This document shows, piece after piece, positions 19,179-28,903 of a stretch of DNA of 64,000 bases. The notes under the pieces were generated by a model. That model made no database searches. It had not been told where the DNA came from and was given only the letters and a program-made list of their open reading frames with translations. Both the position numbers and the translations under genes were made by a program. The DNA is taken from NCBI RefSeq assembly GCF_003268635.1, contig NZ_CP029639.1, forward strand, positions 600,501 through 664,500, written 5' to 3'. The DNA comes from Paenibacillus sp. DCT19. Its GTDB lineage: Bacteria > Bacillota > Bacilli > Paenibacillales > Paenibacillaceae. Within the stretch, counting starts at the first letter, position 1, and every line of letters starts with the position of its first letter.

Positions 19179-21067
19179 TTGGCTCAAGCTCATAGCGTCA
19201 AGCGTTACCGTGGCTTGATGGATTGGATCACTACCGTCGATCACAAAAAAATCGCCGTTCTTTACTTAGCTGCGGGCGGATTGTTTTTCGGCATCGGTGG
19301 GATTGAAGCCATTTTGATTCGGATTCAGCTGATGAAGCCGATGAATGATTTTGTCTCGGCACAGGTCTTCAATGAATTGATTACGATGCATGGAACCACA
19401 ATGATCTTTCTAGGTGTAATGCCAATTATATTTGCGATTATGAATGCGGTTGTACCATTGCAGATTGGAGCACGGGATGTAGCTTTCCCGTTCGTTAACG
19501 CGCTGGGCTTCTGGACATTTCTGTTCGGTGGTCTGTTGCTTAATCTGAGCTGGATCATGGGCGGAGCGCCTGATGCCGGATGGACATCGTATACACCACT
19601 ATCAGGCAGTGAGTATAGCGGGACACATGGTGTCGACTTCTATACGATCGGGCTCCAGATTGCAGGTCTAGGAACACTCATCGGGGGCATTAACTTTCTC
19701 GCCACGATTATAACGATGCGTGCACCAGGCATGTCATACATGCGGATGCCGATGTTTACATGGACCACATTTATTACTTCTGCTATTATCCTATTTGCTT
19801 TTCCTGCAATTACAGTTGGTTTGGTGTTGTTGACCTTTGACCGGATATTGGATGCCAACTTCTTCGATGTGGCAGGCGGAGGAAATCCCGTGTTATGGCA
19901 GCATATCTTCTGGATCTTTGGCCATCCCGAAGTGTACATTCTCATTTTGCCAGCATTCGGGATTATCTCAGAGGTTATCCCAACGTTTGCACGCAAAAGA
20001 TTGTTTGGTTACAGCTCCATGGTGTTTGCAACGATCCTGATTGCGTTCCTGGGCTTCATGGTCTGGGCGCATCATATGTTTACGACGGGTCTTGGAACGA
20101 TTGCTAACGCTTTGTTCTCCATCTCCACCATGCTGATTGCTGTACCAACAGGGATCAAAATCTTCAACTGGCTCTTCACCATGTGGGGAGGTCGAATCCG
20201 ATTTACAGCGGCGAACCTGTTCGCAGTTGGATTTATTCCGACCTTTGTTATGGGGGCGTAACAGGTGTCATGTTGGCGTCTGCTCCGGCTGACTTCCAAT
20301 TCCATGATACATATTTTGTTGTAGCTCACTTTCACTATGTCATCGTAGGTGGCTTGGTGCTTGGTATATTCTCAGGTCTTCATTATTGGTGGCCCAAAAT
20401 GTTTGGACGTATTCTCAGTGAAACGTTAGGAAAATGGACGTTCTGGACATTTATGATTGGTTTCCAGCTCACATTCTTCGTGCAGCATTTCCTTGGACTG
20501 ATGGGGATGCAGCGCCGGATCGTGTCCTACTTGCCGAATCAGGATTTTGACCTGCTTAACCTGGTGAGTACAATCGGGGCGTTCCTGATGGGCGTTGGTG
20601 TTATCATTTTCCTCGTCAACATCGTCATTACGACGAAGAAACCGGTGGATGCACCGAATGATCCGTGGGAAGATGGGCGTACGTTAGAATGGACGATTCC
20701 ATCTCCACCGCCAGAGTACAATTTCAAGCAAACGCCGCTTGTACGCGGTATTGATGCATATTGGAAAGAAAAGATGGCTGGGAACACAGAAATGACACCG
20801 GCCGAGCCGGTAGGGTCAATTCATATGCCATCTGCAACACCGTTACCGTTTGTCATGTCTGTTGGTATATTCATTGCTGGGCTTGGGCTGATGTTCAGTA
20901 AGGATGACTTCGGCAATGCGTTCATGAATGGACTGTTTAACAATTACATTGTGCTTATTATAGGACTTGTCATTACATTTGGAGCCATGATGCTCCGTTC
21001 ACTCTATGATGATCATGGCTGGCATATTGAGCCAGAGGATCAGGACGAGAAGGGGGCGAGAACATGA
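19179..21067 (+). CDS. ctaD: Cytochrome c oxidase subunit I, frameshifted in this sequence
   Basis: The frame breaks in the G run 20252-20256. Adding one G restores TFVMGGVTGVMLASAPAD and a 629-aa protein, the normal length. It begins at a TTG (19179) with AAAGGGGGT upstream. Subunit I features are all present: FGHPEVYILILPAFG (CuB His and the Tyr), WAHHMF (CuB His pair), and FVVAHFHYV (heme ligands). It is the catalytic, proton-pumping subunit with about 14 membrane helices. An oxidase with an intact cluster around it makes a sequencing error much more likely than loss of function. Confidence 0.95.
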
Positions 21068-21690
21068 CAACATCACATGCTGAACCTGTGAACGGTAATT
21101 TACTGCATGAACCGGAGAAGGCAACGCTGGAGGGACGTAATAAGCTCATTGGCTTCTGGTTGTTCCTCGGCGGCGAGACCGTGTTGTTCGGTACCCTTTT
21201 CGCTACTTTCCTAGCGCTCAGGAACCAGACGAATGAAGGGCCGACGGCGAATGAGTTATTCCATCTACCGCTGGTGGCGGCAGCAACCTTTATCCTCCTA
21301 GTCAGCAGTTTGACGAGTGTGTTCGCCATTCAGGCGATGCATAAAGGTAAGGTGAAGGCACTCAGGTTATGGCTCGGTATTACCGTTTTGCTAGGGCTCG
21401 GGTTCTTAGGGCTCGAAATCTATGAGTTTTATGAATACGTGAAGCACAAAGAGTTCGGTATGACAACGAGTGCATTCAGCTCGGCATTTTATACACTAGT
21501 CGGATTCCACGGAGCTCACGTAGCCTTCGGTATTCTCTGGATCGGTCTCATTATTGGACAATTGTTCAAAAAAGGACTGACGGTCGTAACTGCACCTAAA
21601 GTGTACGTCTCTGCAATGTACTGGCACTTTATCGACGTTGTCTGGGTGTTTATCTTCACGGTCGTGTACTTGCTCGGAAAGGTGGGGTAA
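21064..21690 (+). CDS. ctaE: Cytochrome c oxidase subunit III
   Basis: Product of 208 aa, overlapping ctaD by four bases (ATGA). It has five predicted membrane helices and the family segments FWLFLGGETVLFGTLFATF near the N-terminus and GFHGAHVAFGILWIG in the fourth helix. It stabilises subunit I. Translational coupling places it in the same operon. Confidence 0.96.
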   Translation: MTTSHAEPVNGNLLHEPEKATLEGRNKLIGFWLFLGGETVLFGTLFATFLALRNQTNEGPTANELFHLPLVAAATFILLVSSLTSVFAIQAMHKGKVKALRLWLGITVLLGLGFLGLEIYEFYEYVKHKEFGMTTSAFSSAFYTLVGFHGAHVAFGILWIGLIIGQLFKKGLTVVTAPKVYVSAMYWHFIDVVWVFIFTVVYLLGKVG

Positions 21691-21693
21691 CAC

Positions 21694-22014
21694 ATGTCGG
21701 TACAGGATAAAGTAGATCAGGAACCAGTGAAACACCGTCACCGGACAGAAGGGCCACAGAAACACGTCGTGGTGTTTATCTTCTCCATCATACTGACACT
21801 GATCGCATTCGCAGCTGTTAAGGCCGGTGGTGTTAATGCAACGTTTACGATCATCTTGCTGGTCGTCATGGCGATTTTACAGGTGTTTGTACAGCTTGGT
21901 TATTGGATGCACTTGAAAGACAAAGGTCATTTAATGCCAATTCTGTTCATGGCATTTGGATTCTTCGTAGCATTTACGTGCATTATTATGTCACTCTATT
22001 GGGTTTGGTGGTAA
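21694..22014 (+). CDS. ctaF: Cytochrome c oxidase subunit IV
   Basis: Product of 106 aa, three bases after ctaE. It has a charged N-terminus rich in His/Lys and three membrane helices, with QVFVQLGYWMHLKDKGH between the second and third, as in bacterial subunit IV proteins. It is a small structural subunit. A terminator-like hairpin follows at 22020, before ctaG. Confidence 0.94.
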   Translation: MSVQDKVDQEPVKHRHRTEGPQKHVVVFIFSIILTLIAFAAVKAGGVNATFTIILLVVMAILQVFVQLGYWMHLKDKGHLMPILFMAFGFFVAFTCIIMSLYWVWW

Positions 22015-22019
22015 GAGAA

Positions 22020-22049
22020 GATGGCGGCGGCTTATTGTCGCCGTCTTTT
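22020..22049 (+). terminator. Terminator or attenuator between ctaF and ctaG
   Basis: GATGGCGGC pairs with GTCGCCGTC over nine pairs (two G-U) around GGCTTATT, followed by TTTT. It is likely to reduce read-through into ctaG rather than stop it fully. Confidence 0.75.
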
Positions 22050-22121
22050 CCCCTTTTTGGCGAACCATCGGAATAGGCGTTACAAGTACCAACCAAATTA
22101 GTTCACGGGGAGGTTTCCCGT

Positions 22122-23048
22122 ATGCTCGGGTTGCAATATTTTAGTTTTAATGATCTGTGGAGCCCTGCCATTCTGGCATTATTTCTACTTATCGGAGCAG
22201 GTTACCTCGTGCTGGTAGGACCCGTCAGTGAGAAAGTCAGTGGAGCAGAACCAGCAACTGCAGGACAGCGAGTTTTGTTTATTACCGGACTTCTCGTTTT
22301 TTATTTAGCTCAAGCGGGGCCTTTCAACCTGTTGGGACACGTCATGTTTAGCTTTCATATGATCAGCATGGCTCTATCATATTTGGTGGCTCCTCCCTTA
22401 CTTATGAAAGGACTGCCTAACTGGGTCTGGCGTAAAATCGTAAGTTATCTGCCAACAAAGCAGTTATCTTTTCTAGCTCATCCGATCGTGGCAGCCCTAT
22501 TGTTTAATGGGTTGTTCTCCATCTATCATCTGCCGGTAGTGCATGATTATGTCATGCTCAATTTCACGGTTCATCGTCTGTATTACATTGCGCTTTTCAT
22601 CACTTCAATGCTGATGTGGTGGACGCTCCTTAATCCGTTACCGGAAGGCAGACAGGCGTCGGGACTATCCAAAGTTGGGTTTATTTTTCTCAATATGGTG
22701 TTGCTTACGCCAGCTTGTGGTTTGATTATTTTCGCCTCAGAGCCTCTATATGCAACCTATAGCAATCCTGCTGTGTGGGCTGAGGCCATGCGTTATTGTG
22801 TATCAGGTGATACATCGGCATTGCTGCGATCTTTTGGAGGGCCTGCGTTCTTCAACTTTCTGTCATCTGCGAAAGAGGATCAGCAGGTTGGCGGCATCAT
22901 TATGAAATTCATTCAGGAGGGCATCTTCGTGTCCATGCTGGCACTTGTTTTCTTCCAGTGGTATCGCAAGGAGAAGCAGGAAGATGACGAGGATGATTCC
23001 CACCCAAAGGAGCCACCGGTGATGCCATTTAACCCTGCTACAAAATAA
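22122..23048 (+). CDS. ctaG: Cytochrome c oxidase assembly factor CtaG
   Basis: Product of 308 aa with GGGGAGG before the ATG. It has seven predicted membrane helices and matches the caa3_CtaG family (GHVMFSFHMISMALSYLVAPPLL, then the YHLPVVHDYVM segment). The family is needed for copper insertion or assembly of caa3 oxidase. It follows the structural genes as in Bacillus. Confidence 0.94.
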   Translation: MLGLQYFSFNDLWSPAILALFLLIGAGYLVLVGPVSEKVSGAEPATAGQRVLFITGLLVFYLAQAGPFNLLGHVMFSFHMISMALSYLVAPPLLMKGLPNWVWRKIVSYLPTKQLSFLAHPIVAALLFNGLFSIYHLPVVHDYVMLNFTVHRLYYIALFITSMLMWWTLLNPLPEGRQASGLSKVGFIFLNMVLLTPACGLIIFASEPLYATYSNPAVWAEAMRYCVSGDTSALLRSFGGPAFFNFLSSAKEDQQVGGIIMKFIQEGIFVSMLALVFFQWYRKEKQEDDEDDSHPKEPPVMPFNPATK

Positions 23049-23131
23049 TAAATATTGCTTATAGTATTGTTCAAGAGACTCCTAAGAAGACTAACTTATT
23101 CGAACTACAAGATATGAATAAAGGGGGATAC

Positions 23132-23599
23132 ATGATGGATATGTATTTTCTTCTGCCTACGATCAGCACGTCTTTCATTGTGATTAGTGCCGTACTGGTG
23201 GGAATTGGCTGGATACTTATTATTCGCGGTAAACGGGAAGCGCATCAGTCCATGATGGTGGCAGGTGCGGTAGCAGCATTAATATTTTTTGTTATTTATA
23301 TGTCTCGAACGATCTTTGTGGGCAACACGGCATGGGGCGGCGAACCGGATATGGAGATCTTCTACCGAATCTTTCTGATCTTTCATATTATTCTCGCAAC
23401 TGTGGCTGCGGTTTTCGGTATCTCAACACTTGTACTTGGGTTCAAAAAGAAGTTCAAAACACACCGTCGTTGGGGGCGGTTCACATCTATGATCTGGTTC
23501 AGTAGTGCCATGACGGGTGTGATCGTGTATGTTCTACTGTATATCCTGTATCCAGGTGGGCACACGCGACCTGTGTGGGAAGTTATTCTTGGGGTCTAA
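23132..23599 (+). CDS. DUF420 membrane protein (CtaM/YozB-like)
   Basis: Product of 155 aa from the ATG at 23132 (AAAGGGGGATAC upstream); an in-frame ATG at 23114 lies before that site. It has four or five membrane helices and matches the DUF420 pattern (IFLIFHIILATVA and HRRWGRFTSMIWFSSAMTG). Related proteins CtaM/YozB are required for heme-copper oxidase biogenesis. Its place at the end of the cta cluster supports this. Confidence 0.85.
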   Translation: MMDMYFLLPTISTSFIVISAVLVGIGWILIIRGKREAHQSMMVAGAVAALIFFVIYMSRTIFVGNTAWGGEPDMEIFYRIFLIFHIILATVAAVFGISTLVLGFKKKFKTHRRWGRFTSMIWFSSAMTGVIVYVLLYILYPGGHTRPVWEVILGV

Positions 23600-23629
23600 A
23601 CGTACGGTGTAAACTGCAAATCTATGAAA

Positions 23630-23659
23630 TTGGACGAATCTAGTGGAAGATTCGTCCAA
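23630..23659. repeat. Perfect 11-bp inverted repeat
   Basis: TTGGACGAATC (23630-23640) and GATTCGTCCAA (23649-23659) face each other around TAGTGGAA, between the DUF420 gene and the crystallin-like gene. No T-run follows, so it is either a poor terminator or an operator or RNA stem for the next gene. Confidence 0.6.
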
Positions 23660-23710
23660 GCTCTCTCTTGAACACATTCATAGAATGAGTTTGAGAGGGG
23701 GATACAATAA

Positions 23711-24082
23711 ATGAAAAAAACAGTCCATGTCAGTCAAACGTATCCACGTCTCACAGTGTACTCGGATGAGAACTTCACAGGAAGAAGCCGGATTTACCGT
23801 GGCAACACGGGTCTGCGTAACTTGGAGAACATCCTTGGAGGCGTTGAGAGTCTGCGTTTCTTCTCGACAAGCTCCAATGCAACACTCGTTGTGTTCACAA
23901 GACCTAACTTCCAGGGTGGATTCCGTGTTTACCGCGGGAACACCAGCTTGAGAGACTTGGATGACTTGATCCGTGGCAACGATGTGGAGTCCTTAATCTC
24001 TACGAATGAACGCTTAACACTAGCTGAGATTCGTGCAATTCGCAGTAACCGTAGTTTGCCTAGCGGCTACGACCTCGTGTAA
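23711..24082 (+). CDS. Beta/gamma-crystallin-like small protein
   Basis: Product of 123 aa with GAGAGGGGGATA upstream. It contains two homologous repeats: LTVYSDENFTGRSRIYRGN (about residues 14-32) and LVVFTRPNFQGGFRVYRGN (about 58-76), each followed by a TxLRxLxxx(I)xGxxxVESL segment. The [FY]-x-x-x-[FY]-x-G pattern with a following strand is that of a Greek-key beta/gamma-crystallin motif. No signal peptide is seen. The C-terminal 30 residues are basic and may be disordered. The function is unknown; calcium binding is possible, but the usual N/D-N/D-x-x-S/T-S motif is not clear here. Confidence 0.75.
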   Translation: MKKTVHVSQTYPRLTVYSDENFTGRSRIYRGNTGLRNLENILGGVESLRFFSTSSNATLVVFTRPNFQGGFRVYRGNTSLRDLDDLIRGNDVESLISTNERLTLAEIRAIRSNRSLPSGYDLV

Positions 24083-24126
24083 TGGTTAGACCTCTTCTGC
24101 AATCAGGTGACGGGTAAATTGAACAA

Positions 24127-24174
24127 GCTGTATCTTTAGTGTGTATATACACACTATGGATACAGCCTTTTTTT
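24127..24174 (+). terminator. Strong intrinsic terminator
   Basis: A long hairpin pairs GCTGTATC with GATACAGC, continues through TAGTGTG/CACACTA, and ends in TTTTTTT. It follows the crystallin-like gene. Confidence 0.9.
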
Positions 24175-24318
24175 GTGCCCAAAATTCCGGAATACAACCC
24201 CATCAAACATAAAGTTATTCAAGTCCAAAATATGCCGTTTTTCCCGTAGTGACGCTGTTTATTGCAGTTTAAGTAATGTGTTCAACCTCCGCGAATTCCT
24301 GATTCAGGAAAAAAAGTG

Positions 24319-24369
24319 TTGACGGGAAAAGTGTTAGGTCTGTATACTGTGTATATTGATATATACAGT
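24319..24369 (+). promoter_or_regulatory. SigA promoter with overlapping GntR-type operator
   Basis: TTGACG (24319-24324), an 18-base spacer, TATACT (24343-24348). Overlapping the -10 box is a near-perfect palindrome, 24346-24369, with arms ACTGTGTATAT and ATATATACAGT around TG. It drives the ABC operon that encodes its own GntR protein, so autorepression is likely. Confidence 0.82.
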
Positions 24370-24428
24370 AAACACAGTGAGCACACAGAACACAGTAAAT
24401 GAATGAAAGTTGAAAGGCAGGCGTGCAT

Positions 24429-25142
24429 ATGAACGCATGGAAGCAAGCGTTGTGGTTGACCCGCAGTGAGATGAGTAAGGATCGATTCCAGTGGTTATGG
24501 AGTGCAATTTTTATGATTTACACGGGCAGCATGAGCGGTGTTATGTTGATTCAGCAACATGAGGTTAGCTTCATTAACCCTGTTGTAGATACCTTTTTTC
24601 TAATCATGGTGCCCTTTCAGGGATTCCTGTTCAGCAGACGTTCATTCCGTTACATACAGGAGGATTCCTATACACAGATGCTGGCCTTTTACCGCAGACT
24701 CCCAATCCCGAATGAAACGGTGATGTGGTCAAGACTTCAGCAGTCGATTCTGACGTTTGCTTATAATGGTATCTTCTTCTACGGATCGTTGTATGTGGTC
24801 AGATTACATGAGGAAGCCTTCCGATGGGATCAATATCTGGCGTTTGCCATGACATGTACAGGATATGGACTTTTTATGACAGGCTTGTACATCTACGGAG
24901 AGTTTCTCTTCAGTGGCAAAAAATACTTACTTCTCAGTGCGCTGCTCTTGCCACTTACCATCGGTTTATCGTTATTAATTCGATTGTCAGGCAGCTACGG
25001 ATTATGGATTGTCATGGATCACAGTAAGAAATGGAGCTTGTTATCCCCGATCATGTGGATTGCTCTGGTGGGTGGTTTAACCACACTATGGCTATTCAGT
25101 CGTCTGACATTGAAGAAGCTGGCATGTCGGGATTTAAGTTAA
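24429..25142 (+). CDS. ABC-2-like membrane protein
   Basis: Product of 237 aa from the ATG at 24429 (GGCAGG upstream; a GTG at 24423 is an alternative). About six membrane helices are visible, with a cytoplasmic YRRLPIPNETVMWSR loop between helices 2 and 3, as in ABC-2-type permeases. It is the first gene of the GntR/ABC operon and probably the membrane partner of the ATPase at 25641. The substrate is unknown; related GntR-linked systems (Ytr type) respond to cell-wall antibiotics. Confidence 0.8.
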   Translation: MNAWKQALWLTRSEMSKDRFQWLWSAIFMIYTGSMSGVMLIQQHEVSFINPVVDTFFLIMVPFQGFLFSRRSFRYIQEDSYTQMLAFYRRLPIPNETVMWSRLQQSILTFAYNGIFFYGSLYVVRLHEEAFRWDQYLAFAMTCTGYGLFMTGLYIYGEFLFSGKKYLLLSALLLPLTIGLSLLIRLSGSYGLWIVMDHSKKWSLLSPIMWIALVGGLTTLWLFSRLTLKKLACRDLS

Positions 25143-25228
25143 TCGTATGAGAGAAAGATGTCACTTGAGAATACAGAAGGAACCGGCGGTACCAGCTTGT
25201 AACTGGGCGAGATGTACCGGAGGGCGAG

Positions 25229-25627
25229 GTGCAAAATGTGAAGATACCGATTCAAATCAATGAAAATAGCGCTGAACCTCTATATCACCAGATTGAAAAT
25301 CAATTAAGATCATTAATCATTACGGGTCAATTAGGGGAGGGAACGCATTTGCCGTCCATTCGTGAATTCGCCGGAGCACTGAACTGTAGCGTGATTACGG
25401 TCAGACGGGTCTATCAGGATCTGGAGAATGAAGGTCTGCTTCGTACGAAGCAGGGGACAGGTACATTTGTAGCCCAAGTTGAAGCGGATGATAGAGAAAA
25501 TTATAGATTGAAGGCTGCGCAGGAAGCGATGCAAGCTGCGGTGCAGTCTGGCAAATCGGTCGGATGTACAGAAGAAGAGATGGAAAGTTTGTTCCGAGAA
25601 GCCCTAAGAATTATTTATCCGAAGTAG
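25229..25627 (+). CDS. GntR-family regulator, YtrA subfamily
   Basis: Product of 132 aa starting at a GTG with GGAGGG just upstream. Residues about 10-75 are the GntR winged helix (PLYHQIENQLRSLIITGQL, then HLPSIREFAGALNCSVITVRR). A short C-terminal helix pair, without a large effector domain, is typical of YtrA. It most likely binds the palindrome at 24346-24369. Confidence 0.92.
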   Translation: MQNVKIPIQINENSAEPLYHQIENQLRSLIITGQLGEGTHLPSIREFAGALNCSVITVRRVYQDLENEGLLRTKQGTGTFVAQVEADDRENYRLKAAQEAMQAAVQSGKSVGCTEEEMESLFREALRIIYPK

Positions 25628-25640
25628 GGGAGGGATTACC

Positions 25641-26539
25641 ATGATGGAGCCTGTGGCTATTCAACTGAACGGCGTATCCAAAATGCGAAAACGTAGAGTG
25701 ATTGGCCCGATTGATCTGACCATCCCGGAAGGGTATGTCATTGCAATCCTCGGTCATAACGGTTCTGGCAAAAGCACACTATTGAATATGCTGCAACAAA
25801 TTGTACTGCCAGATAGTGGACAGATCATATGGTTTGGAGAAGAGCACAATGGACCGCTACCGATAGAGCTGAGACAACAGATTGGTTTTGTGGCAGATAA
25901 CAGCGGGCTTGAAGAGAACCAGCTTACGGCGGAGGAAGCAGTCCGGTTTCGCGCTTACTGGTATCCGCGCTGGGATATGAAGCTGTTTGACCAGCTGATG
26001 AAAGAGATGGACGTGCCGCGGGACGTGAAGCTGATCAAGATGTCCAAGGGAGAACGGCGGAAGTACGAGATTGCAGCTGCACTCGCAGCGCGTCCCAGAC
26101 TTCTTCTGCTGGATGAACCGTCCTCCGGACTTGACCCTTTTGCCTGGAAAGTGATGGTTGAGCAGTTCCGAAACTTCATGGCAGGGGAGATACCACGATA
26201 CTGATTGCTACACATATCGCAGATGAGGTCAAGCGGCTTGCGGATTACATCGTACTGATGCACCGTGGTCAATCCCTGGGCATGGCGGAGAAAGACAGCG
26301 TGCTCGATCAGTGGAGAGAGGTCTGGTATGAAGGAGATCTTCGTCCAGAGAGTATCCCTGGCGTGGTGGAATCTTCTACAGATGAGAATGGTCTGGTGCG
26401 TATTGTGACAACCCGGATCAGTGAAGCACAGGAAAGACTGGAGCTGTCCAGTAATCGGGTGCTGAAAATTCGTAACTTGGAGCTTGATGAAGTACTCGCA
26501 TTCTGGATTGCCGGGTATACACCCATACAATGGAAATAA
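25641..26539 (+). CDS. ABC transporter ATP-binding protein, frameshifted in this sequence
   Basis: One base is missing in the G run 26184-26187; adding it gives 299 aa. The Walker A motif is GHNGSGKST, signature MSKGERRKYEIAAALAA, Walker B LLLDEPSSGLDP. The corrected frame continues IATHIADEVKRLADYIV, the H-loop. The signature is divergent (SKGE), as in YtrB-type exporters. Fourteen bases separate it from the GntR gene. Confidence 0.9.
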
Positions 26540-26556
26540 CCGAAGGGAGACGATAA

Positions 26557-27462
26557 ATGATGAACCGATTGGAATTGACGCAAGTCGTTAAGCAATATGC
26601 AGACAAAACAGCTGTTAATGGAGTCACGCTCAATGTAAAAGAAGGTGAGATTTACGGACTGCTCGGAGCCAATGGTGCAGGTAAAACAACAACGATGCGA
26701 ATGGTACTTGGCTTGATCCACCCGGATGGTGGAAACATCCTATACAACGGCAAGCCGTACAATACGGAGCTGCAACAAATTATGGGCTATCTTCCGGAAG
26801 AACGCGGACTTTATCCGAAGGTGAAGGTTAGTGAGCAGATTAATTATCTGGCTAGGCTTCGTGGGATGAGTGCTAAGGATGCAGATAAGAGCCTGAAGTA
26901 CTGGCTTGAGCGTTTCGAGGTTCCTGAATATTATGACAAAAAGATTGAGGAGCTGTCCAAAGGTAACCAGCAGAAAATGGGCTTTATCGCAGCTGTCGTG
27001 CATCGCCCTCAAATTCTTATTCTAGATGAAGCCTTCAGTGGACTGGATCCGGTGAACGTGGAGTTGCTCAAATCAACCGTTAAGGAATTACGGGATGAAG
27101 GTACAGCTATTCTTTTCTCCACACACCGTATGGAACATGTTGAAGAGTTATGTCGTCAGATCACCATCCTTCATCGCTCTAACACTGTAGTGCAAGGTGA
27201 GATCAAGGAAATTAAGAGTCGCTATCCACGTGAGCAGGTTGCTCTAAGCACTGTAGGTCAAGTGGATGGTCTGGAATTGTTAACAGGTGTAACGAAGGTA
27301 GATCAAAATGAGCGTGGCTACACGATCCATATCAGCCATGTTGATGCAGCTCAGGAGATCCTAAAGCATGCGATGTCCCAGACAACTGTCGAGCATTTTG
27401 AGATTAAGGAACCAACGCTTAACCAAATCTTTATTCGTGAGGTAGGTGAGTCGAATGAATAA
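26557..27462 (+). CDS. ABC transporter ATP-binding protein, NatA-like
   Basis: Product of 301 aa (alternative ATG three bases later) with GAAGGGAG upstream. Walker A GANGAGKTT, signature LSKGNQQKMG, Walker B ILILDEAFSGLDP. The last third resembles the C-terminal domain of NatA/YhaQ-type exporters. It overlaps the permease gene downstream, so the two are a translationally coupled pair. Confidence 0.93.
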   Translation: MMNRLELTQVVKQYADKTAVNGVTLNVKEGEIYGLLGANGAGKTTTMRMVLGLIHPDGGNILYNGKPYNTELQQIMGYLPEERGLYPKVKVSEQINYLARLRGMSAKDADKSLKYWLERFEVPEYYDKKIEELSKGNQQKMGFIAAVVHRPQILILDEAFSGLDPVNVELLKSTVKELRDEGTAILFSTHRMEHVEELCRQITILHRSNTVVQGEIKEIKSRYPREQVALSTVGQVDGLELLTGVTKVDQNERGYTIHISHVDAAQEILKHAMSQTTVEHFEIKEPTLNQIFIREVGESNE

Positions 27463-28753
27463 AATGGGAACGATTACGGGATTTACGTTTAAAAACAAAG
27501 TTAAAACCAAATCATTCATGGTAACGACGATTGTACTTGCAATTCTGATTACGATTGGACTCAATGTGCCATATTTCATTACTTTATTCAATGGTGGCCC
27601 AATTGGTGGCGGAACTTCAGGTAATAACCCGGTAAACATCGGGCTTCTCACATCAGGACAGCCGGAAGTGTCTGAGAAACTGGAGAGCTTCTCTTCGGCG
27701 CAAGGAGATCAAGCATATCGTTTCATCGCGGGTGGTGACAAGGATGAAGCGGCTCTACAAGCTGATACAGAAGCAGGGCTTACGGATGGTTACTTGAAGT
27801 TTGAGGCTGTAGCTGGACAGGAGTTCCCGCAGCCAATCCTGTACTCATCCGACGAGGTATCACCGCAGATCATTGCTTCCATTGAAGCGGCTCTGCAAAG
27901 TGTGAAGCTTGATGTAGTTGTAAGAGACGTGCTCACAGCAGAACAAAAAGAACTGATCACAACACCTGTGAAGCTTACCCAGGAAAGTCTGAGCACAGAA
28001 GAAGGGGCAGTTGGTGCGGAATCGGATAATGGTATGAGCCCGATTAACTACATTGTTGTGTATCTCCTCATTATCCTGCTGTTCACTTCAACGATGATGA
28101 CAGGCAATATGATCGCTTCTGAAATTACAGCAGAGAAGAGTTCCCGCATCATGGAGATTCTTATCACGAGTGTGTCTCCGCTGAGTCAGATGTTCGGTAA
28201 AATCATTGGTATTTTCTTAGTAGGTATCCTGCAGATTGGAATCTTCGGAGCGGTGGTTGCTGCTAATATGTTGCTTCCTCATAACGTTGATGTACTAGGT
28301 GATTTCAATATGAATCTGAGTGACATCAATACGGCTGTCATTGTGTATGGACTTATCTTCTACATCTTAGGTTACTTCTTGTATGCAGTAATGTTTGCTG
28401 CGATTGGCTCAATGGTAAGCCGTACAGAGGAACTTGGTCAGGCAGTTCTGCCAATTACGATGCTGTCGCTCGTCTCGTTCTACATCGCCATCTTCAGTAT
28501 CGCTACACCAAACATTTTGTTGTTGAAAGTGGCTAGCTTCATTCCGTTCACGTCGCCAACTGCAATCCTTGTACGGATCGGTGCTGGCGTTGCCCCAACG
28601 TGGGAGATTCTGACGTCACTTGTAATTCTCGCTGTATCTATTCTGGTCTTTGGCTGGCTCGCAGCTAAAATCTATCGCACGGGTGTACTGATGTACGGTA
28701 AACGCCCAACCTTTAAAGAGCTCTTTAAAGCAATGAAAGCATATAAGATCTAA
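27455..28753 (+). CDS. ABC-2 type permease, NatB-like
   Basis: Product of 432 aa. I prefer the ATG at 27455, which follows GGTAGGTGAG; a GTG at 27446 is possible. It has an N-terminal helix (IVLAILITIGLNV), a large extracytoplasmic domain of about 170 residues, and then five or six helices with the segment MTGNMIASEITAEKSSRIMEI typical of NatB/YhaP. It works with the NatA-like ATPase in Na+ or drug efflux. Confidence 0.92.
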   Translation: MNKMGTITGFTFKNKVKTKSFMVTTIVLAILITIGLNVPYFITLFNGGPIGGGTSGNNPVNIGLLTSGQPEVSEKLESFSSAQGDQAYRFIAGGDKDEAALQADTEAGLTDGYLKFEAVAGQEFPQPILYSSDEVSPQIIASIEAALQSVKLDVVVRDVLTAEQKELITTPVKLTQESLSTEEGAVGAESDNGMSPINYIVVYLLIILLFTSTMMTGNMIASEITAEKSSRIMEILITSVSPLSQMFGKIIGIFLVGILQIGIFGAVVAANMLLPHNVDVLGDFNMNLSDINTAVIVYGLIFYILGYFLYAVMFAAIGSMVSRTEELGQAVLPITMLSLVSFYIAIFSIATPNILLLKVASFIPFTSPTAILVRIGAGVAPTWEILTSLVILAVSILVFGWLAAKIYRTGVLMYGKRPTFKELFKAMKAYKI

Positions 28754-28775
28754 ATAAATTGCAAAAAAAAACAAG

Positions 28776-28866
28776 TGTGCGCTGTCATAATTAGTGATAA
28801 TGTTTTCATAATTTATGACAAAGCTTTTTCAGAATAAATGAGAAATGTATGTTTATGCATAGTTAT
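28776..28866 (+). repeat. Leader repeat L1 of the small-peptide cassette
   Basis: This stretch is about 90% alike to 34751-34818, upstream of the third peptide copy. It begins TGTGCGCTGTCAT, contains a TCATAATTTATGA palindrome (28806-28818), and ends ATGTATGTTTATGCAT. L1 carries about 20 extra bases. It may be a promoter/operator region conserved through duplication. Confidence 0.7.
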
Positions 28867-28903
28867 TCACCCGAAACAGCGTAATATAACTCTGAGCTAA
28901 ATA

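Noticed and set aside
19179..21067. ctaD as a pseudogene
   Set aside because: A single missing G in a G run, in an otherwise intact oxidase operon, is better explained by sequence error.
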